From Candidatus Aminicenantota bacterium (GTDB taxonomy: Bacteria; Acidobacteriota; Aminicenantia; S016-38): DNA of 43,008 nt. Positions within the stretch are counted from its first letter, which is position 1. Each line of letters opens with the position of its first letter. Under the pieces are notes generated by a model that worked only from the letters and a program-made list of their open reading frames with translations, was not told where the DNA came from and searched no databases. Position numbers and translations under genes: made by a program. Below are positions 1 through 7,268 of this stretch, piece by piece. The stretch spans positions 1 through 43,008 of the forward strand of contig JALXBI010000098.1 in the NCBI GenBank assembly GCA_026991555.1, in the 5' to 3' direction.

Positions 1-127
1 TGTCAGGAAATTTCTTATGCAATACCTTGGTTATGGCCGCTGTAAGCGTGGTCTTGCCGTGGTCAACATGACCTATGGTGCCCACATTCAGATGGGGCTT
101 CGTCCTTTCAAATTTTGGCTTAGCCAT
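1..127 (-). CDS. tuf: Elongation factor Tu, N-terminal part (truncated by window edge)
   Basis: Only the first 42 codons are present; the rest lies before position 1. The reading begins [20 protein letters not shown] and continues into the G1/P-loop GHVDHGKTT (about residues 19-27), which binds the GTP phosphates and is diagnostic of EF-Tu. The start has an ideal ribosome binding site (AAGGAGG, 7 nt upstream). EF-Tu delivers aminoacyl-tRNA to the ribosome. It lies directly downstream of four co-oriented tRNA genes, the conserved tufB arrangement, so it is probably cotranscribed with them. Confidence 0.96.
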   Translation of the reverse strand, partial: MAKPKFERTKPHLNVGTIGHVDHGKTTLTAAITKVLHKKFPD

Positions 128-186
128 ATCCTAACCTCCTTAATTTTTCTTATTTATGTTTATCAAAAAAATTCACCCTATTTAAG

Positions 187-259
187 AGCCCACGGCCAGA
201 TTTGAACTGGCGACCCCGTCCTTACCAAGGACGTGCTCTGCCGACTGAGCTACGTGGGC
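187..259 (-). tRNA. tRNA-Thr (anticodon GGT)
   Basis: A 73-nt cloverleaf on the minus strand with a 7-bp acceptor stem GCCCACG/CGTGGGC, T-loop GTTCAAATC, and anticodon stem CGTCC/GGACG holding loop TTGGTAA, so the anticodon is GGT. The 3' CCA is not encoded. It is the last tRNA before tuf, the position of thrT in E. coli. Confidence 0.97.
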
Positions 260-270
260 CCGGTAATTGG

Positions 271-343
271 AGCGGGAGACGGGACTCGAACCCGCAACCA
301 TCGGCTTGGAAGGCCGATGCTCTTCCAGTTGAGCTACTCCCGC
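271..343 (-). tRNA. tRNA-Gly (anticodon TCC)
   Basis: A 73-nt cloverleaf with acceptor stem GCGGGAG/CTCCCGC, T-loop GTTCGAGTC and anticodon stem TCGGC/GCCGA around loop CTTCCAA (anticodon TCC). CCA is not encoded. It is separated from its neighbours by 8-11 nt, as expected for one multi-tRNA transcript. Confidence 0.97.
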
Positions 344-351
344 TCCCATGG

Positions 352-434
352 TGGGCAGGGATGGATTCGAACCACCGAAGCCTTGCGGCAGCGGGTTTAC
401 AGCCCGCCCCATTTGGCCACTCTGGAACCTGCCC
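352..434 (-). tRNA. tRNA-Tyr (anticodon GTA), class II with long variable arm
   Basis: An 83-nt tRNA with acceptor GGGCAGG/CCTGCCC, anticodon stem GCGGG/CCCGC around loop CTGTAAA (anticodon GTA), and an extended variable arm (TGCCGCAAGGCTTC) typical of bacterial tRNA-Tyr. The T-loop GTTCGAATC is intact. Confidence 0.97.
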
Positions 435-444
435 ATCCATAATT

Positions 445-517
445 AGCTAGCGGAGGGACTCGAACCCCCGACCAGCTGATTACAAATCAGCCGCTCTGCC
501 TGCTGAGCTACGCTAGC
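445..517 (-). tRNA. tRNA-Thr (anticodon TGT)
   Basis: A 73-nt cloverleaf with acceptor GCTAGCG/CGCTAGC, anticodon stem GCTGA/TCAGC around loop TTTGTAA (anticodon TGT), and T-loop GTTCGAGTC. It is the first gene of the tRNA-tuf transcript, starting about 13 nt downstream of the -10 element. Confidence 0.97.
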
Positions 518-529
518 GTTCAAATTTGC

Positions 530-559
530 ATTTTATCACAAAATACTTCCCCCTGTCAA
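530..559 (-). promoter_or_regulatory. Sigma70-type promoter of the tRNA-tuf operon
   Basis: On the minus strand a perfect -35 TTGACA (554-559) is followed after 18 nt by -10 TAAAAT (530-535). Transcription would start near 523, a few bases before tRNA-Thr(TGT) at 517. This is the best -35/-10 pair upstream of the cluster. Confidence 0.75.
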
Positions 560-577
560 TACAAAGACCAGGGGAAG
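546..577 (-). terminator. Hairpin after the PflX-like gene, possible terminator overlapping the tRNA promoter
   Basis: Six bases past the stop codon of the 583-1530 gene the minus strand can fold CTTCCCCTG against CAGGGGGAAG (one bulged G) around a 13-nt loop, followed by TATTTTGTG. The T-tract is weak, so termination efficiency is uncertain. The loop and 3' arm contain the -35 of the tRNA promoter. Confidence 0.4.
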
Positions 578-582
578 CATTA

Positions 583-1530
583 TTATAGCAAATAATATTC
601 CTGAATCCAACCCCTTTTCATGCCAAGTTTGTCCATTATCCTCAGGACCTTCTCGTATTCCTCAGGAAGGATTGGTCTCGAGAGTTCCTCTATGCTTCGT
701 GCCCTGTAAGCCGGGAAATACTGGCTCATAAGGCTTATGTGAACATCCGGGGAGAGCTCCTTGGCAATGAATTTCAGGCTTTCCTCGGAGCCGGCTATGT
801 CATTGGGCAGAACCAGGTGTCTTATAAGAAGACCCCTTACTGCCACCCCTTCCCTGTTGAGTTTTAAAAATCCCACCTGACGAAACATTTCCTTGAGGGC
901 CCGGCGATTGTATTTAACATAATCCTTTGCCCTGGAGTATTTTTTTGCCATCAGGTCCGAAGAATATTTTATGTCAGGAAGGTATATGTCCACTATACCG
1001 TCAAGAAGCCTAAGGGTCTCCACCTTCTCGTATCCCGAAGTATTGTAAACCAGGGGAAGGCGAAAACCCTTCTCCACGGCAATACTCAGGGCCAAAAGGA
1101 TGGAGGGGACGAAATGGGTGGGGGTTACAAAATTTATATTGTGGGCCCCCCTTTGCTGAAGGTAAAGCATCATCCCGGCCAGCTCCTGGTGGGTATAGAC
1201 TTTACCTGCCCCCAGCTGGCTTATGGGAAAATTCTGACAATAAACACAGCGCAGGGTGCAGTTGGTGAAAAAGATGGTCCCGGAGCCCCTTTTCCCGCTT
1301 ATAGGGGGTTCTTCTCCGAAATGAAGGTTGTAACTGGAGACCATGGGAGAGGCTCCGCTTCGACAAACCCCTTTCTTTTTCCCCGAGAACCTGTCCACGC
1401 TGCAGTTCCAGGGACATATTTTGCAATTTCTATAACCCTCGTAGGCCTCCTCTGCCCTCTGGCGAAGCTGATTAAGGGAAAAATTATAATAGGAAGGTTT
1501 ATCCCAGGAAACGCCTTCTAACTTCCTCAT
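583..1530 (-). CDS. Radical SAM protein, PflX-like (pyruvate formate-lyase activase-related)
   Basis: A 315-aa cytoplasmic protein. The radical SAM cluster motif CTLRCVYC (Cys 91, 95, 98) follows the phrase FTNCTLRCVYCQNFPIS typical of the PflX/COG1313 family, whose members resemble glycyl-radical-enzyme activases but have no established substrate. An N-terminal Cys set (CKICPWNC plus a fourth Cys, about residues 36-56) is also a family trait and probably binds metal. I chose the ATG at 1530 because GGAGG and AGGGA lie upstream; a GTG at 1557 would add nine residues. It overlaps lptB by about 30 nt and is the last gene of the 11-gene run. Substrate unknown. Confidence 0.88.
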   Translation of the reverse strand: MRKLEGVSWDKPSYYNFSLNQLRQRAEEAYEGYRNCKICPWNCSVDRFSGKKKGVCRSGASPMVSSYNLHFGEEPPISGKRGSGTIFFTNCTLRCVYCQNFPISQLGAGKVYTHQELAGMMLYLQQRGAHNINFVTPTHFVPSILLALSIAVEKGFRLPLVYNTSGYEKVETLRLLDGIVDIYLPDIKYSSDLMAKKYSRAKDYVKYNRRALKEMFRQVGFLKLNREGVAVRGLLIRHLVLPNDIAGSEESLKFIAKELSPDVHISLMSQYFPAYRARSIEELSRPILPEEYEKVLRIMDKLGMKRGWIQEYYLL

Positions 1531-2194
1531 TTTCCCTGAGCGCCTCCGGAGGGCCACTGGCTATAACCCTGCCCTCGTCTATTATGTAAGCCCTTTCTGC
1601 CACGGAAAAAACATCCTCAACATTATGATCAGTTATTATTATACCCAGACCTCCCCTGGCTAAGTCCCTTATTAATTTTTTAAGGCTTTCCACGGTGATG
1701 GGGTCAACTCCGCTGAAGGGCTCATCCAGAAAAAGGAACTTCGGAGAAAGGAGAAGGGCCCTGGCAATCTCCAGTCTTCTCATCTCACCTCCCGAAAGGG
1801 TATCCGCCCTCTGGTCTTTCAGGTGATAAATTCCCATGCGCTTGAGAATCCCGTCCACTGAGATGGAGATGCGGTTTTCCTTAGCCACCATGAGCAGGTT
1901 TTCCCTTACAGTGGCCCTGCGAAAAACGGAATTTTCCTGGGGAAGATAAACTAAACCCATGGCAGCCTTTTTATGGGTGGGAACTAAGGTTATGTCCTCA
2001 CCATCAAGAAATATCCTACCCCCGTCTGGGGCAAGAAGGCCCACCAAGCAATGGAAGGTTGTGGTTTTCCCTGCCCCGTTTTTCCCCAGAAGTCCGGTAA
2101 TCTCCCCGGAGAAAACCTCAAGGTTTATTCCTCTAAGGACCTGAAAATCTCCATAATATTTAACGAGGCCCTTGACTTCAATTTTACTTAGCAT
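1499..2194 (-). CDS. lptB: LPS export ABC transporter ATP-binding protein LptB
   Basis: A 231-aa ABC ATPase. Walker A GKNGAGKTT (37-45), signature LSGGE (133-137), Walker B FLFLDEP (153-159) and switch His190 in ITDHNV are all present, so it should be active. Length and sequence (YGDFQVLRGINLEV, YLPQENSVFRRATVRENL) match LptB, which powers lipopolysaccharide extraction from the inner membrane together with LptF/LptG and LptC. None of these partners is in the window. It overlaps the end of the upstream sulfatase-like gene by 11 nt, suggesting translational coupling. A related branched-chain transporter ATPase (LivF/G) is the main alternative but fits less well. Confidence 0.88.
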   Translation of the reverse strand: MLSKIEVKGLVKYYGDFQVLRGINLEVFSGEITGLLGKNGAGKTTTFHCLVGLLAPDGGRIFLDGEDITLVPTHKKAAMGLVYLPQENSVFRRATVRENLLMVAKENRISISVDGILKRMGIYHLKDQRADTLSGGEMRRLEIARALLLSPKFLFLDEPFSGVDPITVESLKKLIRDLARGGLGIIITDHNVEDVFSVAERAYIIDEGRVIASGPPEALRENEEVRRRFLG

Positions 2195-4235
2195 ATCCCA
2201 GGGTCCTGAGTTTTCTCAGCTCTTCTCTGGTAGGCTTGTAACCCGGTCCTTCTAAATAAAGCCTTTCCAGGGGGGTTATCAACCTCGTCAGGGTGATCCC
2301 TTCCCTCTTCGCACCATAAAGGTTGTTTCTTTCCCGGGGATCCTTTTGAAGGTCGTAAAGCTCAACCTTAGGAAGGGAAGGGGCTCTACGGAAGAATTTC
2401 CGCTCAATGGAAATGTTGTGTATGAGCTTGAAGTTATCCTTGATAATTCCAGTTTTGCGAGGGAAATAAAGGGGAGGGGAGGACTTAGGGGTGGCGAGGA
2501 ATACGAAATCCCTCTTGGGCTTCCAGGTTTGGGAAGCTTTTCCTCCGGTTATCTTGAGAACCAATTCCCAGAGGGAAATCAGGGAGATGGGTTTGTTGTC
2601 CCTCCCCTTCTTGAACTTTGAAGAATGGACAACTAAGGGAACATGGACCTCCTCGTCATAAAGGGAATATCCGTGTTCCCAGCTCCCGTGTTCGTAGAAC
2701 TGTTCCCCGTGGTCGGCAAAAATTATTATGTGAGCTCTCTTCCATAGGCCGTTTTTTCTTAAAAAATCAAGAAATGGGCCTAAAAATTCCCGGTCAATTA
2801 TGGATATTTCGTCCTCATACAATCTTTTGGCCAGTGCTGCTTCTGCTGGAGGAAGGGGAGAGAAAATGCCGGTAAGCCCACCCACCCTGGCCACTATGTC
2901 AAATCTTTTACCCTCTGCCAGATAAGGGCTGTGGGCCTGGTAGGTATGAAGAAATAAAAAAATCGGCCTATCGGACTTATCTTCGATAAAACTTACCGCC
3001 TGTTTGAGAAGCCTCTGGGAGGAATGGCGATCGAAAATATCATAGGGCCTCTGGGCATATAGGAGAAAACCCCTGGCAAATCCAAGATTCGCAGCTACCA
3101 GGCCTCCCCCGGTGAAGGCGGCGGTGTAAAACCCCTGGTTCTGAACCACCTCAGCCAATGCCCTGCGCGGGCTCTCCCAGGGATATTTTGAAAAAAGGGC
3201 TGCCATGTGCCCATCGTAAGTCCAGGGAACAGGGGTATAGGCCTTAGTAAAGAGCAGGGACTCCCTGACCAGGGCGTTTAAATTCGGGGTATTGGCCCCT
3301 CCTCCCCAGGGAGCTAAGCTGGCGGCCCTCACCGTATCCATGGAAAGGAGAACCACTATGGGAGCCCTGGAAGAGGGGGTATAGAAATAGGGATTGGTAA
3401 CGAAGGCGAGATTTCCAAACTCCCTCCCTTCGGCCCTTATCTCTATTCTTTTAGCCCAGGAAGGCAGGCGATAGTTTTTCAGGAGAACACCTTTCTTCTG
3501 GTGGTACTTGTCTATAACGGCCTTTTTTTCCCCACCTACAGCCACGATTTTAAAATCGAAGCCCGGGGCAGGAAATACCTGTCCTACAGGTGGAGGAAGG
3601 GGCATTACCATGGAATAGAACTCCACCCTCCTTTCTCCCTTAGTAAAGAAACTGACGAAGTTCTGGGGAAAAAGTGGAACCACCTGATAGACCCTGTTTA
3701 TACCCAGGTAGGAGACAGAGGAATATTCCTCTCTTATTTTTTCCCATTCTTCCTGAGTCAAAAGCTGAGCCAGGACAATATCCTTCCCGGGAAGTTTAAA
3801 TTTCCCTCTGAAGGGAAACAGGGTAAAACTATAAGTACCGGAGCTTTTTTTCCCCAACAAGTAAATACCTTCAAACAGGATGGCGTATTGACGGTCTCCT
3901 TCTCCTCCCTTCCCCTCGAAAATAATTTTTCTATCCGGCAGGAGAATTACCCTGCATCCAGAAGCAGGAAAATTGACCTCTTCTCCTGGCAACTGCCTTA
4001 TCCCCTGCCCTGGGGTCAGTATTATTTCCTCGCCGTTCTTTTTAACCGGACACCTTTGCAAACTTACGAAATATCCAGAAAAAGAGGGCACATGGCCGGA
4101 GATGCGTTTTACGGTTTTCCCCTGCCATTCCAGATAGGACCACTTAACCCGTTGTCTTCCCCAGATCCCCGGGGTTTCCCTTCCACAGCTCCAGAAAAAG
4201 AAGACCAGTATAACCCAAAAAACGGATTTCCTCAT
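2184..4235 (-). CDS. Sulfatase-like alkaline-phosphatase-superfamily lipoprotein
   Basis: 683 aa. The N-terminus MRKSVFWVILVFFFWSCGRE is a lipoprotein signal with the acylated Cys at residue 17, so the protein is probably periplasmic and membrane anchored. Residues of about 300-610 carry the sulfatase fold: LLSMDTVRA...TPNLNALVRES (metal site), HTYQAHSPY, and FADHGEQFYEHG (second metal site). It ends with a typical YDLQKDPRERNNL region and EELRKLRTLGYAK. The formylglycine signature C/SxPxR is absent; the equivalent segment reads YTPVPWTYDGHMAALF, so a Thr nucleophile and phospho- or phosphoethanolamine-type chemistry are possible. The first ~290 residues are of unknown function. It lies directly before lptB, consistent with an envelope role. 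Substrate unknown. Confidence 0.82.
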   Translation of the reverse strand: MRKSVFWVILVFFFWSCGRETPGIWGRQRVKWSYLEWQGKTVKRISGHVPSFSGYFVSLQRCPVKKNGEEIILTPGQGIRQLPGEEVNFPASGCRVILLPDRKIIFEGKGGEGDRQYAILFEGIYLLGKKSSGTYSFTLFPFRGKFKLPGKDIVLAQLLTQEEWEKIREEYSSVSYLGINRVYQVVPLFPQNFVSFFTKGERRVEFYSMVMPLPPPVGQVFPAPGFDFKIVAVGGEKKAVIDKYHQKKGVLLKNYRLPSWAKRIEIRAEGREFGNLAFVTNPYFYTPSSRAPIVVLLSMDTVRAASLAPWGGGANTPNLNALVRESLLFTKAYTPVPWTYDGHMAALFSKYPWESPRRALAEVVQNQGFYTAAFTGGGLVAANLGFARGFLLYAQRPYDIFDRHSSQRLLKQAVSFIEDKSDRPIFLFLHTYQAHSPYLAEGKRFDIVARVGGLTGIFSPLPPAEAALAKRLYEDEISIIDREFLGPFLDFLRKNGLWKRAHIIIFADHGEQFYEHGSWEHGYSLYDEEVHVPLVVHSSKFKKGRDNKPISLISLWELVLKITGGKASQTWKPKRDFVFLATPKSSPPLYFPRKTGIIKDNFKLIHNISIERKFFRRAPSLPKVELYDLQKDPRERNNLYGAKREGITLTRLITPLERLYLEGPGYKPTREELRKLRTLGYAK

Positions 4236-4256
4236 CCTGGAAATTTTAGCATTCCT

Positions 4257-5633
4257 TTATCCCTGCTCAAAAATCCTGTAAATGGGCGAAGGGTCAATTC
4301 CCTGTTCCCTGGCAAGGGTTAGAAGGAGGGAAGCGGCCCTTTCCACCTCTCCCCGCCTCAGATTCCCTACGAATTCCCCGGCAGAGATCCAGGGAATCAA
4401 GGTTCTTTCCGGATTCAAAAAGTGAAAGAGAACTTCGTCGGCAGGCCTCTCTAGCAATACCAGAGGATATTCAATTCCTGCTCTGCGGAGAATTTTCCGG
4501 TAAATTACCCTTTCCGGGCATAGTCTAAGGGCCCTTTTAAAGGCAGGGGTGTAGGGATAGGGAATAAGAAAAGGGGCATTGGGAAGGAGATGGAAATTTT
4601 TATATTTCAAAAGAAGTCTCCCCACGAAGGAAAACTCCTCTGCGAATTCCTCCAGCGTGGACTGACAATCGGTTAAAATCCAGTAGTGATAATTCTTTAT
4701 CCCCTCCTCCTCAAACCTTTCCACCGCCCTCAAGATATCCTCCTGCCGGCTCCTTTTGGCCAGCCTCTTTGCCCTGCGGTCCAAAAAAGCGTCGGTCCCA
4801 ATCCACAAAACTGGCCCTGCAACGAAGGGAGCTTCCCTCAAAGCTTCCATGGCCTTCAGGGAACGAAGGCTATCCATGGAGGTCTGGATTCCCCATATCC
4901 TTAGACCCTCTTCCTTTATTATCCTGAAAACCTCCCTGGCATAATCGGGTTCCAGAAGGATGTCATCGTCGGCTAAGTTGACCCTTTCCCCGCCCTTCTT
5001 CCTGAATTCCCTCATCCACTTCTTTACAGAGGAAAGGGGGGTCCTTCTCTGATGCCTTCCATGGGGGTGGGTGCAGAAAATGCACGAGCGGGGACATCCC
5101 CTGGTTAAGACGATCTCCAGTTCTTCCCCAGAAAGGGAAAGGTCCGGGAAAACATGGGAAAGTTCCTCCCTTATTGGAAGGGGCTGGGGAGGTTTTTCCT
5201 TTCCACTTAATCTAACGCCCCAGGGGCCCCGGGGTATTTTCCCGTCCCTCAGGGATGCCAAAACCTTCCCAAAGGCTTTGTCCCCTTCTCCTGGAAAAAC
5301 CACATTCGCCTTGGGAAAAAGGTAGAAAACCTCCACGGGAGCCATGGTGGGGGTTATTCCGCCAAGGAGGACCAAGGGGCCAGGCGGGATTCTCCTTACA
5401 AACTCCGCCTCCTGGAGGAAAAAATCGTCAAAAAGGGTTATCCCAATGGCAAAATAACTGCTAAGCTCCCTTGGAGGGGAAAGGGTAAGGGATTGAACCT
5501 CAAGGAAGGAAAAATCCACTTCAAATCCCTTTTCCTTAAGCCCGGCGGAAAGGAAAAGAACCGAGGGGGGGGCCACGATACCCTTCCACCTTTCCATACC
5601 CTCCTTAGGAAAGACTAAAAGAACCCTCTCCAT
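4257..5633 (-). CDS. B12-binding-type radical SAM protein
   Basis: 458 aa. Residues 1-150 look like the Rossmann cobalamin-binding domain found in this class (MERVLLVFPKEG, LLGGITPTMAPV, FPGEGDKAF), though the His-ligand motif DxHxxG is not evident. The radical SAM motif CPRSCIFC (Cys 180, 184, 187) follows in VLTRGCPRSCIFCTHP. The strand-loop GERVNLADDDILLEPDYA is typical of the barrel. Such proteins include methylases and lipid- or hopanoid-modifying enzymes; nothing in the sequence identifies the substrate. It sits between polX and the sulfatase-like gene on the same strand with gaps of 3 and 21 nt. Confidence 0.83.
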   Translation of the reverse strand: MERVLLVFPKEGMERWKGIVAPPSVLFLSAGLKEKGFEVDFSFLEVQSLTLSPPRELSSYFAIGITLFDDFFLQEAEFVRRIPPGPLVLLGGITPTMAPVEVFYLFPKANVVFPGEGDKAFGKVLASLRDGKIPRGPWGVRLSGKEKPPQPLPIREELSHVFPDLSLSGEELEIVLTRGCPRSCIFCTHPHGRHQRRTPLSSVKKWMREFRKKGGERVNLADDDILLEPDYAREVFRIIKEEGLRIWGIQTSMDSLRSLKAMEALREAPFVAGPVLWIGTDAFLDRRAKRLAKRSRQEDILRAVERFEEEGIKNYHYWILTDCQSTLEEFAEEFSFVGRLLLKYKNFHLLPNAPFLIPYPYTPAFKRALRLCPERVIYRKILRRAGIEYPLVLLERPADEVLFHFLNPERTLIPWISAGEFVGNLRRGEVERAASLLLTLAREQGIDPSPIYRIFEQG

Positions 5634-5636
5634 AAA

Positions 5637-7268
5637 CTAAGCCCCGGGTTTGAGGAAACCGATAAGCCTTTCAGCCTCCCAGGTATTTATTATCCTCTCC
5701 GGGGGAAGGGCAGCCTTCCTGGCCACCTTTATTCCGTATTTCCTTAGCCTTTCCAGGTTCACTGTGGAATGGGCATCGGTGTTTATGGCAAAGTAAACCC
5801 CGTAGCCAAGGGCCTTTTCTGCAAGATGATAGGGAAGGTCCAGCCTCTGGGGCTGGGAATTTATCTCTATGGCAACCCCCCTCTGGGCCGCCTTTTTGAA
5901 AATCTCATCCCAGTCGGCTTCAGCAGGAGGCCTTTTTCCCAGGAGCCTTCCTGTAGGATGGCCTAAAATTTTAACGTAGGGATTGTCTAAAGCACGAAGA
6001 AGCCTCCTTGTCATCTCCTCCTTTCCCATGTCCAGTTTCAGATGGGGGGAAGCCACCACATAGTCCAGCTTAGAAAGAACTAAATCCGGATAATCCAGCC
6101 TCCCATCCTCCAATATGTCCACCTCTGCAGAAGCAAAAACCCTTATGGGAAAATTCCCCTTTCTTATTATCTCCACCTGCTCTAAGAGACGTTCAGCAGG
6201 GAGGCCACCGGCAATCTTTGAGGAAACCGAATGGTCGCTTATTCCTAAGTAATGGTATCCCATCTGATAAGCTTTATTTATCATTTCCTCCAAGGTGCTT
6301 TTCCCATCGGTCCAATCGGTATGAACATGAAGGTCTCCTTTCAGGAGGTTTTCCTCCACTAAGGGAGGAATACTTTCCAGATTAAGGTGACGGATTTCAG
6401 GGGGGGGCCATTCCAGTCCTAAGGCGTGGTAAATTTCATCCTCAGAGGAATGCAGAACCCGGTTTTTAAGAAAAAGCCCATCCTCGTTTAACTTGAACCC
6501 CTTCTCCTTTGCCCTTTGCTTGAGCCAATCCCAGTGGGTGCGGGGACCGGTAAGTATTATTTTCCAGACCCCTCTCCTTGCCCTGTCAAAGAAATCCACA
6601 GGGATTCCCGAGGGAAAATAAAACCTGACCTTTCCCTCAAGCTCCTTCTTGGGCCAGGGGAACTTCAGGGGTTTTGCGAAGTAGAGAATGTCAAGGTCGT
6701 CAAAGATTTCGTCAAACCTCCTGAAACTTCCCACGGCTTCAGCCCCCTCGACGCTTTCCAGCACGAGGTCAAGGGCTTCCTCCGCCTCCTCTATGGTGAA
6801 TTTCCCCAAATAGATTTCCACCCTCTCCAAGGAGCGAAGAATTTTCTCTATTTTCTTGGGCCCGAACTTGGGAATTTCCTTGGCCCTTTCGCTTTTGAGG
6901 AAATTCTTAAGTTCCTCTACAGTCTTTATTCCGTAGGAGGTGTAAAGTAGCCCCACGGTCTTGGGACCCATTCCAGGAACCCTCAAAAGGGAAAGCAAGG
7001 AATAGGGCATTTCCGCAAGAAGTCTCCGGTGCAAATTACAATCCCCGGTCTGGATTATTTCCATTATTTTCTTTTCTATGGCCTCCCCTATGCCCTCTAT
7101 CTTCCTCAGGTCCCCTCCTTCCTTAACATAGTCCTCAAGCCTCTGGGGGAAAGCCCTGATAACCTCGGCCACCTTCCTGTAGGACCTTATTTTGAAGGGA
7201 TTTTCCCCCTTTATCTCAAGAAAATCAGCAATCTCGTCAAAAATACGGGCAATAACCCTGTTTTCCAT
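5637..7268 (-). CDS. polX: Family X DNA polymerase with C-terminal PHP exonuclease domain (PolX)
   Basis: 543 aa, close to the usual 570. An N-terminal 8-kDa-like helix-hairpin-helix region (IEGIGEAIEKKI, 57-68; RVPGMGPKTVGLLY, 96-109) precedes the polymerase palm with GSFRRFDEIFDDLDIL (180-195, metal-binding Asp191/Asp193) and VDFF (224-227) for the third Asp. The PHP domain begins LHVHTDWTDGKS (HxH at 314/316), then ISDHS (344-348) and a late NTDAHS. Bacterial PolX enzymes fill gaps and trim 3' ends in base-excision repair. The usual Gly after GSxRR is Phe here. The gene abuts nadB with no spacer; no functional link with nadB is apparent beyond shared transcription. Confidence 0.92.
   Translation of the reverse strand: MENRVIARIFDEIADFLEIKGENPFKIRSYRKVAEVIRAFPQRLEDYVKEGGDLRKIEGIGEAIEKKIMEIIQTGDCNLHRRLLAEMPYSLLSLLRVPGMGPKTVGLLYTSYGIKTVEELKNFLKSERAKEIPKFGPKKIEKILRSLERVEIYLGKFTIEEAEEALDLVLESVEGAEAVGSFRRFDEIFDDLDILYFAKPLKFPWPKKELEGKVRFYFPSGIPVDFFDRARRGVWKIILTGPRTHWDWLKQRAKEKGFKLNEDGLFLKNRVLHSSEDEIYHALGLEWPPPEIRHLNLESIPPLVEENLLKGDLHVHTDWTDGKSTLEEMINKAYQMGYHYLGISDHSVSSKIAGGLPAERLLEQVEIIRKGNFPIRVFASAEVDILEDGRLDYPDLVLSKLDYVVASPHLKLDMGKEEMTRRLLRALDNPYVKILGHPTGRLLGKRPPAEADWDEIFKKAAQRGVAIEINSQPQRLDLPYHLAEKALGYGVYFAINTDAHSTVNLERLRKYGIKVARKAALPPERIINTWEAERLIGFLKPGA

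Noticed and set aside
202-450. Overlapping open frames of 69-84 codons on both strands
   Set aside because: They run through four well-formed tRNA genes and are coincidental.
2184-4235. True formylglycine-dependent sulfatase
   Set aside because: The C/SxPxR activation motif is missing, so I describe it only as sulfatase-like.
3501-4322. 273-codon plus-strand open frame
   Set aside because: Antisense to the sulfatase-like lipoprotein and the end of the radical SAM gene; no family resemblance.
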